Of a stretch of 64,000 bases of DNA, positions 1 through 12,830 are shown piece after piece. This DNA comes from Aphrophora alni (taxonomy: Eukaryota; Arthropoda; Insecta; Hemiptera; Aphrophoridae), in NCBI GenBank assembly GCA_963513935.1, contig OY740774.1, positions 21,719,949 through 21,783,948 on the forward strand, written 5' to 3'. Every line of letters begins with the position of its first letter. Positions within the stretch are counted from its first letter, which is position 1. The position numbers and the translations under genes are program-made. The notes beneath the pieces are model-generated. The model worked only from the letters and a program-made list of their open reading frames with translations, ran no database searches and was not told where the DNA came from.

Positions 1-3000
1 TTTATTTAACTTGGAGATGCTGCAGTTCCACAGTGCCAATGTACCAGCTGCTCTGGGATAAAATATGGAGATTAGTAACCCAACCCGATGTACTAAATTA
101 CTAGTAAGTTTGACACAAAAATTTGAAAATGGAAAATAAACCTTCATTAAATATCATGTGAATCACTAGACCTGTGGTAAAAATACAATGAAAGAAAATT
201 CCACACAAAAAATGTTTTATTTTGGTTTTGCGGAATTTTCTTTCATTCATTAAATATGTTGATTACAGTTTTACATTTGACACTTCCACTTTAGATATAC
301 CAAATGAGATCCCAAATACCAATTTTGTTATAATTTCTGTTTATCAATAATTTAGAAGAAAAAAATAACTCGCTTAAGAATCAAAAACAATTTTATTTTT
401 TCAAATTAATCACAACTATTAGTAAAAATAAATTATATACAGAACAACAGTGAATATGAAACTAGACAACATTATTATACACAGCACCAACATTAGTGAT
501 TTCGACTCGGCAGTCGTTAGTTCCTTCAACATGGCTTCATCTATACTTAAACTAGGTTAGGAGTGATGTGACTTAATTAATTCTAGTAGTGTGGTGTTCT
601 ATAATTTTATTTTGACTCGATAATTAATTATCATCCATAGGCTATAAAAAATATTTTGTTTTATTCAAATTGAATTATTTTTACGTAAGTTATAAAGAAA
701 TAGGAAAACAAATTTCAACACTTTATTTTTTATATTCACATTTCATAAAAAAAGAAATTTGAAAAAATATTTTCCTTATTATTCATCATTTATGAGTGTC
801 TACAAAATATTGAGCTTGAAATTTGATATGAAGGACCCTTGTGAGCCTGTAAAACCCTAAATTAAGCGATGAATTTTAATATAGGTGGTATTTGAAGCAA
901 TTATTCCCCACATATTTTGAGTAATTCAATTTACAACATACCAAATGTAAAGTTAATGATTTTAATAATGTTTGTAATGGGACTAAATACAAAGCATGGG
1001 GGAAAATATGCTGTCAAAAATAATGATGTTTTGCTGAAATGTAATTTTGAATACTGTGTTCCCAAGATACTTTGATTTTGGCATAATTGGATGAGCTCCC
1101 ATGGCAGAGGCTTGAAATTAAAATGTATAACTAAACAATCATTGTGAATTATTACACATAATTTGAACTCGATCCTTCGTCGATTGTGATGTAGGCAGAT
1201 TTTAAAATTTTGATCTTAGTCAAAAGTTCTGATTAACCAAAAATTTCAAATTACTAAGGTTATAGAAATTTACAAATCATATGTGTTTCAAAAAAGTTTA
1301 AACTATTTTAACATTCATTACCATAACCAATTTAAAAATAAAATGAATTGAAGGTTAGGTTAACCAATTATATCCGTGGTATATATTATTTCTTTTTGTT
1401 ACCATACTTATTGTTGTTTTCTCTCTTTTAGATGACAAAACTAGTAAAAAAACATTCTTGCACAAACTCTCACAAGAAGACAAAATTTCAATAGAATATC
1501 CAGCTATTGTAGATGAATGTTGATCTACATTTTATCACTTAATTCTGTAACTGAAAACGTTAATACTTTCTACAAAAAGTAAATCTAACTCCATATTGGA
1601 ATGAAAAATAATTGTCTGATCACGAATGTACTTGGTTGACTCTACCTCATTGCAGGTAAAAAGAGCAGTTCAAACTTATATGAACTATCTAAGGTTCGAG
1701 AGTGGATATGTTTATCCGTCGGTTATTCTAGTTCTCTGTCTTCATTGTAGACATAAAGTAAAGAGATTTAATAATCATAAAATTCCATATTATAGACCTT
1801 GTATTCCTATTTTGTTCTAAAAACTGACAAGCAGATAACAAAGCTTGTGAAACATGTTAAGAATATGATTTTTTTTTTTAAACAGTTCAGTTTTAGCTTC
1901 AGTTATTATTTGAAACTGATAATTAATTATCTCTACCAGTTTTTGAGATATCCCACTATGGAAAATTCTGTAGTATCTTGCTCCTGTTTTAGGTTATTTT
2001 CAAATATTTTTGCAGTTATTCGATTTAACAAACAATATAATTTATGTTTTTGTTTATGATCTATCACCACACTAAAGGAATGCACTCTTATTATAAATAA
2101 CAAGTCATTTCATGTTGAACATGTTTATACTCTGTAATGCCCTTAGGTTTTCAGATTCTAAGAAATTACCTTACAAATAGGAACACTTAGAGAGCTATTG
2201 TATGGCAAGTGGTGTAATGTAACTTATTAAGGTATCAGAATCGAAAAGGTTGATATAATAAATTGTAAGGTTGGTGGGATTTAAATACTCCATATGACTA
2301 CTATAGTTCATTATTAGTTTTGCCATAAAAAAATATGAAAAAAAGATTCATTTTATTATGTAACATTTTTACATATACCATCTTTTTGAAATAATTTTGT
2401 GATAGTGAAATATAATACACATATCAATGATATTTTCTTAGGATAGGAGCCTTCAAAAGTTATTTTAATTCAGAAAAAAAATCAAATATGTGTCTTGTCA
2501 AGAGTTGTTTAAAATATATATCTGGAATTTTCAATATGGTTTTCTAGTGTACAGATATTTTGATTGTATCTAAATGATCAGCTTGTAAAACAATACAATA
2601 AAACTTTGATTTTCTATCAATCTGTTAACCATAAGACAACTGATAAATGACAGGTTGTCTTGGACATATTATCTTGGACATACTTCCCCACTTCCAATAT
2701 TATGCTAGCCAGTGAGTTATTTTATTAATTCTATTGGACAATAATCAACTATGCTATAAAGTAATGAATTATCATATACAGGCCTATAGTTCTTTTTGTT
2801 GGGTTTAGGTACTGCATTTAAATGTTTATTATTTTAATTAAGACTGTACATATCAGCCAGAATAAACAAATACTGCAATGTTTATTATTTTATATTAATA
2901 ATGTTAAAATGTGTTTAAAAAAAAAATTAATTAGTAGGCAATCGACAATATTTATGATTTGCTTTTCATATTAAAAATGAAGTCAGCACACATACTGTAC

Positions 3001-3295
3001 AAGTGTTTAAAAAAAAATTGTTTCCTATTGTGTTGATTATTGGATTCAAAATTTTAATAATATTTCCTTAAATAGTTAATTGGTAAGATACCATGTCCTG
3101 ATGTTTATTTCATTTGTCTTAAAAATATTTATATTTTATTACATAGTAATAAATTTATTTTTTAAATATTATATGAAAAGTGAAAACATTTTGCAGAAAA
3201 AGAAAAGAAATACTCTGACTAGCTGCAGAAAGAGGAAGGATTTTATCACCTTCCCAATATAATAATAAACGAAGTTATCATAGAAATACAATACT
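1..3295. other. Downstream of host gene, AT-rich, no gene seen
   Basis: Very AT-rich sequence beyond the host-gene stop. Frames here are short and rich in Phe, Tyr, Ile and Lys, as expected from chance. Apart from the hairpin at 187-247 I see no gene, RNA or recognisable element. Confidence 0.5.
187..247. repeat. Perfect 16-bp hairpin
   Basis: AATGAAAGAAAATTCC (187-202) and GGAATTTTCTTTCATT (232-247) are exact inverse complements around a 29-nt loop. It may be the core of a degraded foldback element. Confidence 0.7.
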
Positions 3296-3975
3296 GTAGA
3301 AAAGCAGAGAAACAGAAGAGCATATGCAAATGATGTCATGGCATGGGAGGAAGTGGAGTGAGAACTATTCAAAAGGGCAAGGGACATTGGGGAAACATGG
3401 ATTGAATATAAATGTGGAAAAGAGGTATTGAAGGTGGAGAGAAACAAAGAACCAAAAAGGAGTGTGACACTGTAAGGAAAAGGATCTCAAAAGAGTAGAT
3501 GAAAACCAAGATCACCACCAATGGTAAGATACAAAAGAGAATACTGAAGAGTGGCCAGTTTTACAGCATGGTGAAGAGTAAGAACATTGAGAAAGGAGAC
3601 AAAATTATGTAATAAAGTAGTTTACTATCAACCAATTTTAACATAGGGGTCAGAAACATGGATGTGGATGGAGAAAGATCTGAGCAGACTACAGGCAACA
3701 CAGATGAGATTTTTAGAGGAGTGTAAAAATTATAAAAACGGATGGAACAATGAAATAAGATCTTTCAGACAGACTCTAGACTTAATTGTTAAAAGAAACA
3801 ATGAAGAGGAAAGTTTGGAATAGTGTAATGAAGAAGGAAGAAATCAGAATTCCTAAAAGAGCACTTATAGAGATAGAAAGGAGAATAAGACAGAAGGTTC
3901 AAGTTCTGGAGGATATCCAGACAAAGGGAGGAGGAGTAGGTGTGGAGAGTTTGTCGGGGAAGAAGTTGCGTCAGA
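3296..3975 (+). pseudogene. Degenerate LINE reverse-transcriptase relic
   Basis: Plus-strand sequence that translates, with stops and frameshifts, into the palm-to-thumb part of a non-LTR reverse transcriptase. AYANDVMAWEEVE at about 3319 is a decayed copy of the YADD catalytic box (the second-to-last Asp position still Asp, one changed to Asn). It is followed by ELFKRARDIGETWIEYKCGK. Near 3645 comes GSETWMWMEKDLSRLQATQ then MRFLEEC, the typical YGSETW...LQATEMRFLR block after the RT core, and then WNNEIR, matching the usual DRIRNEEIR. Many in-frame stops show it is dead. The exact clade cannot be fixed by eye. Confidence 0.75.
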
Positions 3976-6369
3976 CAACCGACTGAGTTGGAAATATCGA
4001 AAGAAGAATATGATTATAATTTGTTATGTTATATATCAAAAGTCTAAAAGTTCATTTATCTAAAATGCCAATGTCATAAATGAAACAGATGTAATGTGAA
4101 AATGAAAAAAAATACTCTTATTCTAACTGAAATAAGCTCCACAAAGTTTAACATTTTACTAAGTAACAAAATGTGTTTCTGACAATAGTGCCAGTGGGTT
4201 GTGTAAGTATCAATTCTATTATTCGTTATTGTCTCAGTATTGACTGATACTCAAAGTTTTACTGTAGGAAATATAAATTTATACTCTCAATAGTAAATAT
4301 ATCATACAAATATTAAATAATAATAGGTGTTATGACATGATTATGTTAAGACACCCAGAAATGGTTCATTTAGACTAGAGAAGGAATTTAGTGGAGGTAA
4401 CGACTTACAAAAGCTTATAGTGTGATCCTTTTTCATTATTCAAGAATAAATCAATTAATACTATGTTTGATAAAACTAGTCAATAATCTGAAATTAAACT
4501 TAAGGATACAGAGTATAACAAATTCACTTGCATACTTTAACTCACATCAATAGGAATTTTAATTGTTAAACTCTGAGTGAGTTTTGGTTTAATAGTTAAT
4601 TGCATTTGGTGCAATTATTAGCATAAATACATTTATAATGTTGAAAAATAATTTTTTGTTAATTTAAATTATTTTGATCATTTAGTTATAACAAGCCTTG
4701 TGTAAAAATCAACAAGTTCAAGAGCTGATTTTCGTTTTTACATAAGTTAAAGATATTCACTTTTTTATCTTTTAAATTTGTAAACTCGTTTGCAGGACTA
4801 AATTATGTTAAGGGAGAAAAAGTCACAGGTGAAAGATGTTTGTGTTTAAATCCAAAACTAGTTGTTATTTAAATTGTAAAACGATAAATTGTAAGCTAAG
4901 GCCACTATATGCAATGGATTACTTTTGATTGGAAAAACAAATTTATGCTAATATCTTTACACAATTTGATTTGTATTTATTCCTAAGACTGCAGACTGTA
5001 GGAATTTATGCTGTAGACTGCAAGCCCTTTACTGGGTAGCATGAAGTCATTTACTTCACAAATTCTAAGTTAATTTTTACCTATTTAATTTAAAGAACAT
5101 TTGTTTCATACTACAATTAAATTTCTGTGTGACCAAAAAGTGTTTATAGAGGTTTAAAGTGTTTACATGTTAAACGTAATATCAATGTTTTTCTCCCATT
5201 ATATGATAAGAAATAAACTTTTGCATCTGAACGTAAAGTAAGACCTAAGGATACTCTATATACTGATATAGGATTTAAGGTATATTTACTGATCCTTAAT
5301 TTGTAAATCAAAAAATTTCTCAAATGGAGGAGATAACTCAAAATTTTGAAATATAAACACTCGATATTTTTTACATAAACATGGCTCAAAATAATGAAAA
5401 CAGGGCAAAGATAAAATTTAAAATGAGGATGGGAGTTAACAAAATTTCAATTTAAATGAACAAGGAACAAACTTATTGTTAAAGGAAATTTTGATCTCAG
5501 TCCAATGGTGACAAATTAAAGGTAAAATATGTCGAACTTTTACAAGCTACTATATTGAATTTGGGTGCCAATCTGATTCCGATTCCGATTCCATCAAATT
5601 TTTAACTTAACTCTTGTTTATATTTGAAACCTCTCCTATCTGGACTTGTGTATCAGATTACCACTAAATATGACCCCTTACCACTTGTTATTGGATATAT
5701 TTAATTAGAATTTTTATATATTTATTACAAACCAATTTGTATAAGTTCATGAAACAGAACATTCGCTTAAACTATTTCGAAAAGGCATCGGTTTAAAAGA
5801 GTTTGCAATAATTTAACATATTTCTATAATTAGTTGATAATAGATAGATTATAATTTTGTTTATAGCCAACACCAACAAAATTTTAATTTTGGACTTTAC
5901 CTCCCAAAGTTAAAAGTCTGAAATTTATTATCCAGGAACCATATGTATGACTAAATTGTTATATTTTTACTTTCCAGGAACTAAATATAATGTGAAACTA
6001 CTACCTCATTATGTATTAGGCCTAGTATTTTGCTTGAATATTCATTACAACTATCAGAAAAATATTACTTTTTCCTTAAATTTATAACCTAGGTTGTAAT
6101 GTTTTGAAAATACAACAATGCAAAATACCCATATACAACTTTCAAGACATATTTTTGTGTTATTATATAATTGAACATATCTTGGAATCTTCTTTAGGGT
6201 GTTTTTTGTTTTAAATCCATAAAAGTAAAATTAAAAACAAACATTACTTAAAGCTGGACAAAAACGTTATTTTAGTAATAACATTTTTTTAAATTGTTAA
6301 TTTTTGATCAAACTATTTTTAAAAAATCAGCAATTAAACTTGTTGATATGTTTAAACTTTAAATTCAAA
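3976..6369. other. Host-gene 3' flank, probably including the 3' UTR
   Basis: AT-rich sequence after the host stop codon on the minus strand. The 3' UTR must begin here, but I could not choose a poly(A) site. No coding frame with recognisable content. Confidence 0.5.
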
Positions 6370-6370
6370 T

Positions 6371-7035
6371 TTATTTAACTTTACTAGGCTTATTCTTAAA
6401 CCACCCTGAGGTTAGCCTCGTATCTTTTGGAATTGTCATGGATCTTGATAAATCCCTTCCAGTTTTTTCTGATGACCTTTCTAAGTTTTCCGTTGACTTC
6501 ATGTTAGATCTATCTAAATTGGTCCGTGATTTTCTTCCCACTGTTGACGAACCATTTTCAATTCTTCGCCTTTCACCTTTCCTGTAACTATCATCCCTGT
6601 TATCTCTCTTACCAACAAATATCAAATTATCTCGGCTGCGACTTTGTCTATCTTTTATACTTTCATTACTTCCTGTTCGAGATCCATCGAGATAGTCTTC
6701 GTTAATGAGATTTTCTTTGCTTTTTCTTAATTCTTTTCGGTTTGATTTACTACTGCTCCTTTTCTCTTTTCTTTCAGGTTTCTTGTTTTCCTTTATTTCG
6801 CTTAGTTTAGGTTTGGTTTTTGGAGGTTTTGGTGGTTTACCGACATCATCATAGTTGATTTCATTGCGATTGTGCCTTGGCCGCCATGGTGCCAGGACAG
6901 ATATAGATCTTGATAATGTACGAGAGTGAGGTGTGATTACATCATTGTTTGATGAGAGTTCCTCACGACTTTGTGCTCGGCGTCCTCCACTCAGGACAGA
7001 CCTGTGAACTTTACGTGACCCTGGGATGTCTCCGA
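6371..7035 (-). CDS. Host gene, terminal coding exon (C-terminal 220 residues)
   Basis: Acceptor TTTCAG| at 7036 is followed by an open frame of 220 residues ending in TAA at 6371-6373. The sequence starts GDIPGSRKVHRSVLSGGRR, passes through TLSRSISVLAPWRPRHNR and EINYDDVGKPPKPPKTKPK, then becomes a long Ser/Arg/Lys/Glu-rich segment with repeated SKENL, SRDNL, RTNLD, STENLE and GRDLS elements, and ends WFKNKPSKVK. KPPKPPKTKP is a class of proline-rich motif that could bind SH3 domains, and SRSIS is a basophilic-kinase-type site; these are inferences. WFKNK near the end echoes WFKSL in the 11505 exon. There is no membrane segment. An AATAAA overlaps the stop at 6370-6375 and is probably incidental; the 3' UTR and true poly(A) site are not resolved. 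Confidence 0.85.
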
Positions 7036-7504
7036 CTGAAACATAAACTAATTCATAAGACTAGAAAATATTTAAAATATATTTATACAGTTTAATATTT
7101 ATTATAAAAAAATAATAACGTAACTTTATCAAAAATTGTTATAAATATTTCTATTTCAGAAGAAAATGTTTTTGTAGTATATTTCCATTAAAAAAAAAAG
7201 CTATGCAGCTGTTTTCACAGTAAAACCCAGCCCGAACCATTCCACTAATCCACCATTCCTATCACTTACAATATTGGCATAGTTTTTACAAAATTATTAT
7301 ATGTTTATGTGTTCAAAATTTGTATATGATAAAATTTATTTATAGCAGCTTTTTGCAATATCTTTACCTACCATTTCCTTAATCAGCATATGTGTGAATT
7401 AGTTTTAAAATGACAATCATAGAGTCCAATTCCAGACCTTAATTGGACTTAATTATTGTCTTAATTGATTAAAAATTTATAAAAGTAGACAGTTATTGAA
7501 TTAC

Positions 7505-7628
7505 CAGTAGCTGCATGTAGATATACTACAGACTTTTGTGAGTGCTGACTGCTGTCTCCTTCTGTAGTGCTATCTGCTGAACTCTCGTGTAAACTGTGCC
7601 GTTTTTTTAATGGCCGATGAATTGGAAC
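7505..7628 (-). CDS. Host gene, penultimate exon
   Basis: A 124-nt exon with acceptor TTACAG| and donor CTG|GTAAT; it starts in phase 0 and ends in phase 1. The 41 codons read VPIHRPLKKRHSLHESSADS, then a TTEGDSSQHSQKS stretch, then VVYLHAAT; the split codon (G+TC) gives Val and joins to GDIPGSRK in the last exon. The hydrophobic VVYLHAATVGDIP block at the splice junction is the least low-complexity part of the known protein and would be the best query for homologues. Phase 1 on both sides of this junction is strong evidence that the two exons belong together. Confidence 0.85.
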
Positions 7629-8614
7629 CTGTAACAGAGTTGAAGTTAAAGTAACTAACGAAATTATTTTAATTAATTTTTTTACTCTAAAAAAAGCTTG
7701 CTTTTATAAAAAGAAATCTTTTCAAAGGTTTTGTTGAAGACAATACATAAACATAACAGTGTCTATAAATGTTTGGTAGAAATTTTAGCTATTCAAACAT
7801 AGAGGTTTAAAATATAGTTATATTTTTTCTTTCTTTCTGAGAGATAACGTATAGTATACTTAGTTTATGCTAAATTTTTACATTTTTTAAACTACAATTA
7901 TTAGAATATTAACCTTACAGTACATTATTTTACAAAACATATATGAAAATCCTCAAGCTCGGTCAGTTTTGGTCTCTACATCATAAAAACTAATAATTAT
8001 TGTGGCTCTAACGGAGAACCATTAATTTCATAATTTAAAAAGTAATGGGTTTCACAACTTTAATGTTTTGATCTTTTATGATAGATAAGCTATCACAGTT
8101 CTTGTTTTAGATCAGTAACTTACAGTCCTTGTGATCCTAACTTCATCTCAAAAAATAAAGATTATTATTATTATTTAATAAAATTTAATTCTGATTACAA
8201 ATTGCATAAATACTTAAACCAAGAAGAAGAAGAAAATGTTAAAATACGTATCCTGATTCATTATTCAAAATAGATGACAAATGAAAGAGATACACATCCT
8301 GACTTAAATTGTACGAAAAAAGTTAAAAAATAATTTCCCTACAATAATGATAAGCATTTAAAAAGTTTTGGTCAGCATACAGGATAAATAGCAGGAACAA
8401 AATTTGTACGGATTTTAAAAATATTAACTGAATGCTGAGTTTTATTCTATCTATTACGAATATATCATGGATTATGCAATAATAATGTAGTGAAGCGGCT
8501 ATAGCCTAAAACATTTGATCCTTCTATATTTTCACATGGTCAGTTTAAAATCCTGAAATAAATTGTCCCTTAGTGGCTAACAGAATCTATATATTAGGTA
8601 TATATAATTATATT

Positions 8615-8644
8615 CCAAGGAAGGAATATACCTTCCTTCCTTGG
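8615..8644. repeat. Short perfect hairpin in intron
   Basis: CCAAGGAAGG (8615-8624) pairs with CCTTCCTTGG (8635-8644) across a 10-nt loop. It lies in the intron between the exons at 7505 and 9162. Confidence 0.6.
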
Positions 8645-8924
8645 TATCTTACTTATTTCGTATCAAAATATTTTTAAAAAAAGTTTAATATTTGAAACTG
8701 TGCAAGAAATGGCTGAGATGTATCTAAACCACTTGGTACAGTTTTTAAAAATCTTCTCTATAACTTCTCTTCTCTCTCACATTAACAGGTATTGAGACAA
8801 GTATCAATACTTGTATTAGATTCTTTATATTTATTACTTATGGTACTTCATTAATGAAAAAGTATAAAAAACCTGTAATTCTTCAATTTTTTTTAGTTCT
8901 TTAAACGCAAAAACCTCTTGGTAT

Positions 8925-9115
8925 TCATCACCTTACAAAAAAATAAAATAATAAAAGAATATAAATTAAAGACCCCCCTAATTAAATACTCTAATAGGAA
9001 CAAGTTGGGAAAAGGTCAAGGGATGATCAAGTGACACCTGATAGGAAAGGTTAACTAGAGGGATCTACATGAAAAAAGTGTAGGTACAGTTAGGACACCT
9101 CAGGATTTCCATGCT
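8925..9115 (-). repeat. Family A repeat within a host-gene intron
   Basis: Contains AACCTCTTGGTATTCATCAC, ACTCTAATAGGAACAAGTTG, GACACCTGATAGGAAAGG and GTGTAGG..AGGACACCTCAGGATTTCCA. It ends about 45 bp from the donor of the exon at 9162-9494, so this family can land very close to a splice site. Confidence 0.6.
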
Positions 9116-9161
9116 TATACTCACCATGAAGGTAACAAACTTTAAATAAGTATAAACTCAC

Positions 9162-9494
9162 CTGAAGTAACTGAGGATTAGGGCTGACATCACGTGTTGA
9201 GTGATGTCGCTGACTGTGAACGAGATTAGGGCTAACATCTCGTTGAGAGTGGTGACGTTGATTATGCACTGGAGTAGGGCTAACGTCATGATGAGAGTGA
9301 TGTCGATTGTGCACAGGAGTAGGACTAACATCACGTGTAGAGTGGTGTCTTTGATTTGGGACTTCAAGGTGTTGTGACTTCATAGATTCTTGGTCCGTGT
9401 CACCAAAGAACCGCAGGGTTTTATTACTTGGTTCGTAAGATCTCAGAGAATCTTCTCCATTTTCTGTGATGGTTGATTTAGGCTTCTTTTCAAT
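9162..9494 (-). CDS. Host gene, internal exon with four 16-residue tandem repeats
   Basis: A 333-nt, 111-codon exon between acceptor TTGCAG| and donor CAG|GTGAG, phase 0 on both sides. Residues 1-46 are unique and include TLRFFGDTD. Residues 47-107 are about four tandem units of 15-16 residues built on QRHHSTRDVSPTPVHN, with individual units reading RHHSHHDVSPTPVHN, QRHHSQRDVSPNLVHS and QRHHSTRDVSPNP. Every unit keeps HHS..DVSP, so each offers an SP phosphorylation-type site and a His pair. The DNA repeat is also visible (48, 45 and 48 nt periods), so the array probably arose by slippage or unequal exchange and may differ in copy number between individuals. The exon continues in phase to the one at 7505-7628. 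Confidence 0.85.
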
Positions 9495-11504
9495 CTGCAA
9501 CAAATATTATACATATGAGAAGAAATTGTTCCCAACAATCAAAAAGGCTACAACTTTAACAAAAATTAAATATTATTTCTTGTTCTCTTCCAGCATTTTC
9601 CTGTTCAGTTAATTTTTGACATGTGAAGGGTTAGACTATATTGACTTGGATTATATTTATTTTTAAAGGCGACTTTTGGAGCTATTGAGGTTATAAAATT
9701 TAATTCAAGCTAATCTAACTTGTTGGAGAAATCAAAGTTATAGTACAAAAATATATTGGAAGATTCTGGTTTTAATGTTATTTGATAATGATATTACTGG
9801 TATAGTTTAATCAGATGTTTCTCGTCATTAGTGTATATAAAAACTAATCAAGACGTTTCATGAGTATAAATCATAAAGTATGTTTCAACAGTACAGAAAT
9901 AAGACTATTATGGCTTCTATTAATATGGCCGGAAGATGATACGAAATGTCCCTAAAAACTAATGTATACTGTAATGGTAATTATGTAAGTATGATTATGG
10001 AGAATACAAGGTCTGTTAAAAAAGTATCCGATATGAATTTTTCCCACAGAAACAAAAGATTATGGAGGGTTTATGCATGAAATTTTTCCTGCCTCCAGAA
10101 AGCGTTGGTTGCTGACAGTGAATGAGGGACTGTACTCAATGTTCATAAAATTTTTCACGAATTTAGGTCCCTTTCAAAAGAATTTTCAGCTTAAAAAACA
10201 GCTAAAAAAACAAAGAGGCATGTCAGGAGAACAGGAAACCTGACATACCACAGTGTAGGACCTCCAAGTAGTATTCATGAGTTAATAAAAATAGTCAATA
10301 TCACTTTGACATTGCTGTGCTGTTTTTGGTCTCAGGAGATATTGAATGTCTACTCTAAAGACTATTCTTTGTCTTCTTAGTCATATCTATAAACCTATAA
10401 CTCATCACAAGATATTAGCAGCTTAAGAACAAAGTGTGTGGACACCCTCTACACATAAATTCAATACTGGTACTCTAGTGCTTATCCCTACCACACTTCT
10501 CAGATAGTGACATGATGGTCCTGCATGACCACACTTGGTCAATGAGGCTTATTGAGAGCCTATCGGAAAGTAATTAATCTTTGAAAAGTCTTGTACTACT
10601 GATCAATTTGCGTAATGTCCAAGACATTGATGGGAAAAGTATCGTGAATCTTCCGAATGATTTCCACTTGAGAATCCCTAAGCTTAATACAATATTTGAT
10701 GCAATACCATTGATCTGGTTCTTCTGTCAGTTCATGGAATATGATAAAACTGTTCATACTCTGATGAACACTGAGTATACTTCCTAACTTTTCGGTTGTC
10801 TGATCCTCACTACAGGTGGGAAAAATTCACTGCTGCTTTGTTTTGTATCGGCAGAAAAAATATCAGGTTGATTATTTTTTAAACCTTGTATTTATAGATG
10901 ACCTTATTTACTGAGTAATAGAAAAGTATTGTAACGACTTCAAATCTTTGGTTCTACTCATATTTTCGACCCATCATATAACTTCATACTACGTATATGT
11001 GAGAAAGTAAAAATGTAACAACTATATATTTTTTTTATAAAAACTCGTAAGTTATGATGAAAATAACATTCTTTATAAATAATCTAACCTAACAATTTTG
11101 CAATATAATGGTAAAAAAAGTATAAGTAAAAATTTTAGTAACCATAATATACAAATTCAAAATAGCCAAATTATTTCTAAGTTTATGCAGATTTTAAAAT
11201 GTTTAATTTATAGGTGTTGGAAAAAATTGTATATACATGCCAAAACGACTGAAAATGTACGCTCAGTTAAGTCATGGAAAGAAAAGTCTCATTTTATTTT
11301 AGTTTAGTGTCGATCCAAAAGATCCATATATTGTTCAATTAATCGAAAATTATACCAATTGTCAGGTATCTAGTTAGTACAATATAAAACAATTTTTAAC
11401 CGATTAATTGCTGGCTGAGTTATAATAGTCGCTAAGATACTATTTTAAATTTAACTAATTTATAATGTAGTTATTGTCATTATATTAATTTACTCCATGC
11501 ATAC

Positions 11505-11624
11505 CTTATGTTTATTTCTCCTTGTAAGAGATTTGAACCATGTGTCATCTTGCTTATTCCTGTGTTCTGAAGGTCTAGGGCTTGGAGTAGCCAGTCTTTG
11601 TCTACTGCCATAGTATTCCAGTTC
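11505..11624 (-). CDS. Host gene, internal exon (40 codons)
   Basis: This 120-nt exon is bounded by TTACAG| and AAG|GTATGC and is phase 0 at both ends. The peptide begins ELEYYGSRQRLATPSPRPSE and ends with an aromatic-basic motif, DDTWFKSLTRRNKHK. The TPSPRP segment looks like a proline-directed phosphorylation site, and the WFKSL-plus-basic cluster reads like a short conserved docking or membrane-associating motif; both are inferences. The flanking sequence is AT-rich intron, so the coding composition stands out. Phase and strand match the exons at 9162-9494 and 63738-64000. Other exons could lie in the 52-kb intron upstream. Confidence 0.8.
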
Positions 11625-12429
11625 CTGTAACAAATAAATATTAAAATATTTAATTCAAAATTTTACTGATTGGACTCTTACACCAAGCTATTGTGTCCTT
11701 GGTAGGATTTTTTTAGTTTTTAAATATTTTCCCTTTTTAATTTTCCACATATATGTAGGTATAAAGAAAGTTATGTGAAGGGTCAAAAAATCTATGTCGA
11801 TTTTTTGTGGATATAACCGTTTTGCAATCCCTTGAGTCTAAAAAGTAATTTTTAAATTTTGTCTGTCTGGTGTGTGATATGGTGTTCTACAACCCAAATG
11901 TGTGTATTGATATTAATTGAATTTGGTATGTCATATTAAACTTCTACATTTATAAATGCAATCACACTCTGGAAAATTTATGGCAAAGTAGGTTTATTTT
12001 TGTTTAAATATATAAAAATCTTTCAATATATTTTTTAACAAAATAATATAAACAAAAATAAATGAAATAAAAATTATTTCATATGTTGAGAGTGGGGGGG
12101 GGGGGCTTGCTTTCTACACTAACCGTAAGAAATTGATAGGAAACTTTGTAAAATAAATTATGTAGGGTTCACGATGTTTAGGGTAAGTTTGGTAATTGCA
12201 AAAAATGTCTACCTCTATTTTATTACTGATCTTCACATTTATGGGTTCAGGAAAGCGAACAAGTATTTTTCAACTTGCCGTTCATCCATCGTTGTTGTCT
12301 GTCCCTTCATAAGCACGATGGCGGCGACAAAAATTGAAGATAAGAACATAAATTTCGGTAAGGGGAATGTAGTGCATTCATATGGAACCTTATTGAAATT
12401 CAGAAAATACTAAAAAGGCAGCTATTTTA

Positions 12430-12830
12430 AACAGCTTTGGTTCATATCTCATGTGTTATTAAAGGCACTATATTAGATAAAATTTTGCAGATTTTAATAA
12501 TGGATGTAATGATACCAACTCCATCTTTCTATGACATGTAATTTTTAACCCAAGAAAATGTGATATTTTAATAGTTACGAGATCCGGCAGGACCAAGTTA
12601 CATACACAATCATAGTGAGGGAAGCTCTTTCACAGAGCTGAATAAAACCCATTGATCTACCAATATAATTTAATATTTCCTACAAGGCCCAAGAGACCAC
12701 TTTTGGTGTAGTATGTTTAGAGTTTCTACTTGTGTTAGATTTTATGATGGTAATGGGGCAGTACCATGATCAACTTGGTTTTGGATTGTATTTCGTTTTG
12801 TAGATGGATCTAAGAGAAAGTTAGTGCAAT
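12430..12830 (+). repeat. Family B interspersed repeat, diverged
   Basis: Contains TTTTGCAGATTTTAATAATG, GTTACGAGATCCGGCAGGAC, CTACCAATATAATTTAATAT and TTTCCTACAAGGCCCAAGAG, then AGTACCATGATCAACTTGG. The CGAGTGG segment is replaced by other sequence. Confidence 0.55.

Noticed and set aside
6370..6375. AATAAA overlapping the host stop codon, considered as the poly(A) signal
   Set aside because: Cleavage 10-30 nt later would leave almost no 3' UTR, and AATAAA is frequent by chance in this AT-rich DNA.
12097..12107. G runs at 12097, 35658 and 37089 as G-quadruplexes
   Set aside because: Each is a single uninterrupted G tract rather than four separated tracts; more likely ends of old elements or slippage.
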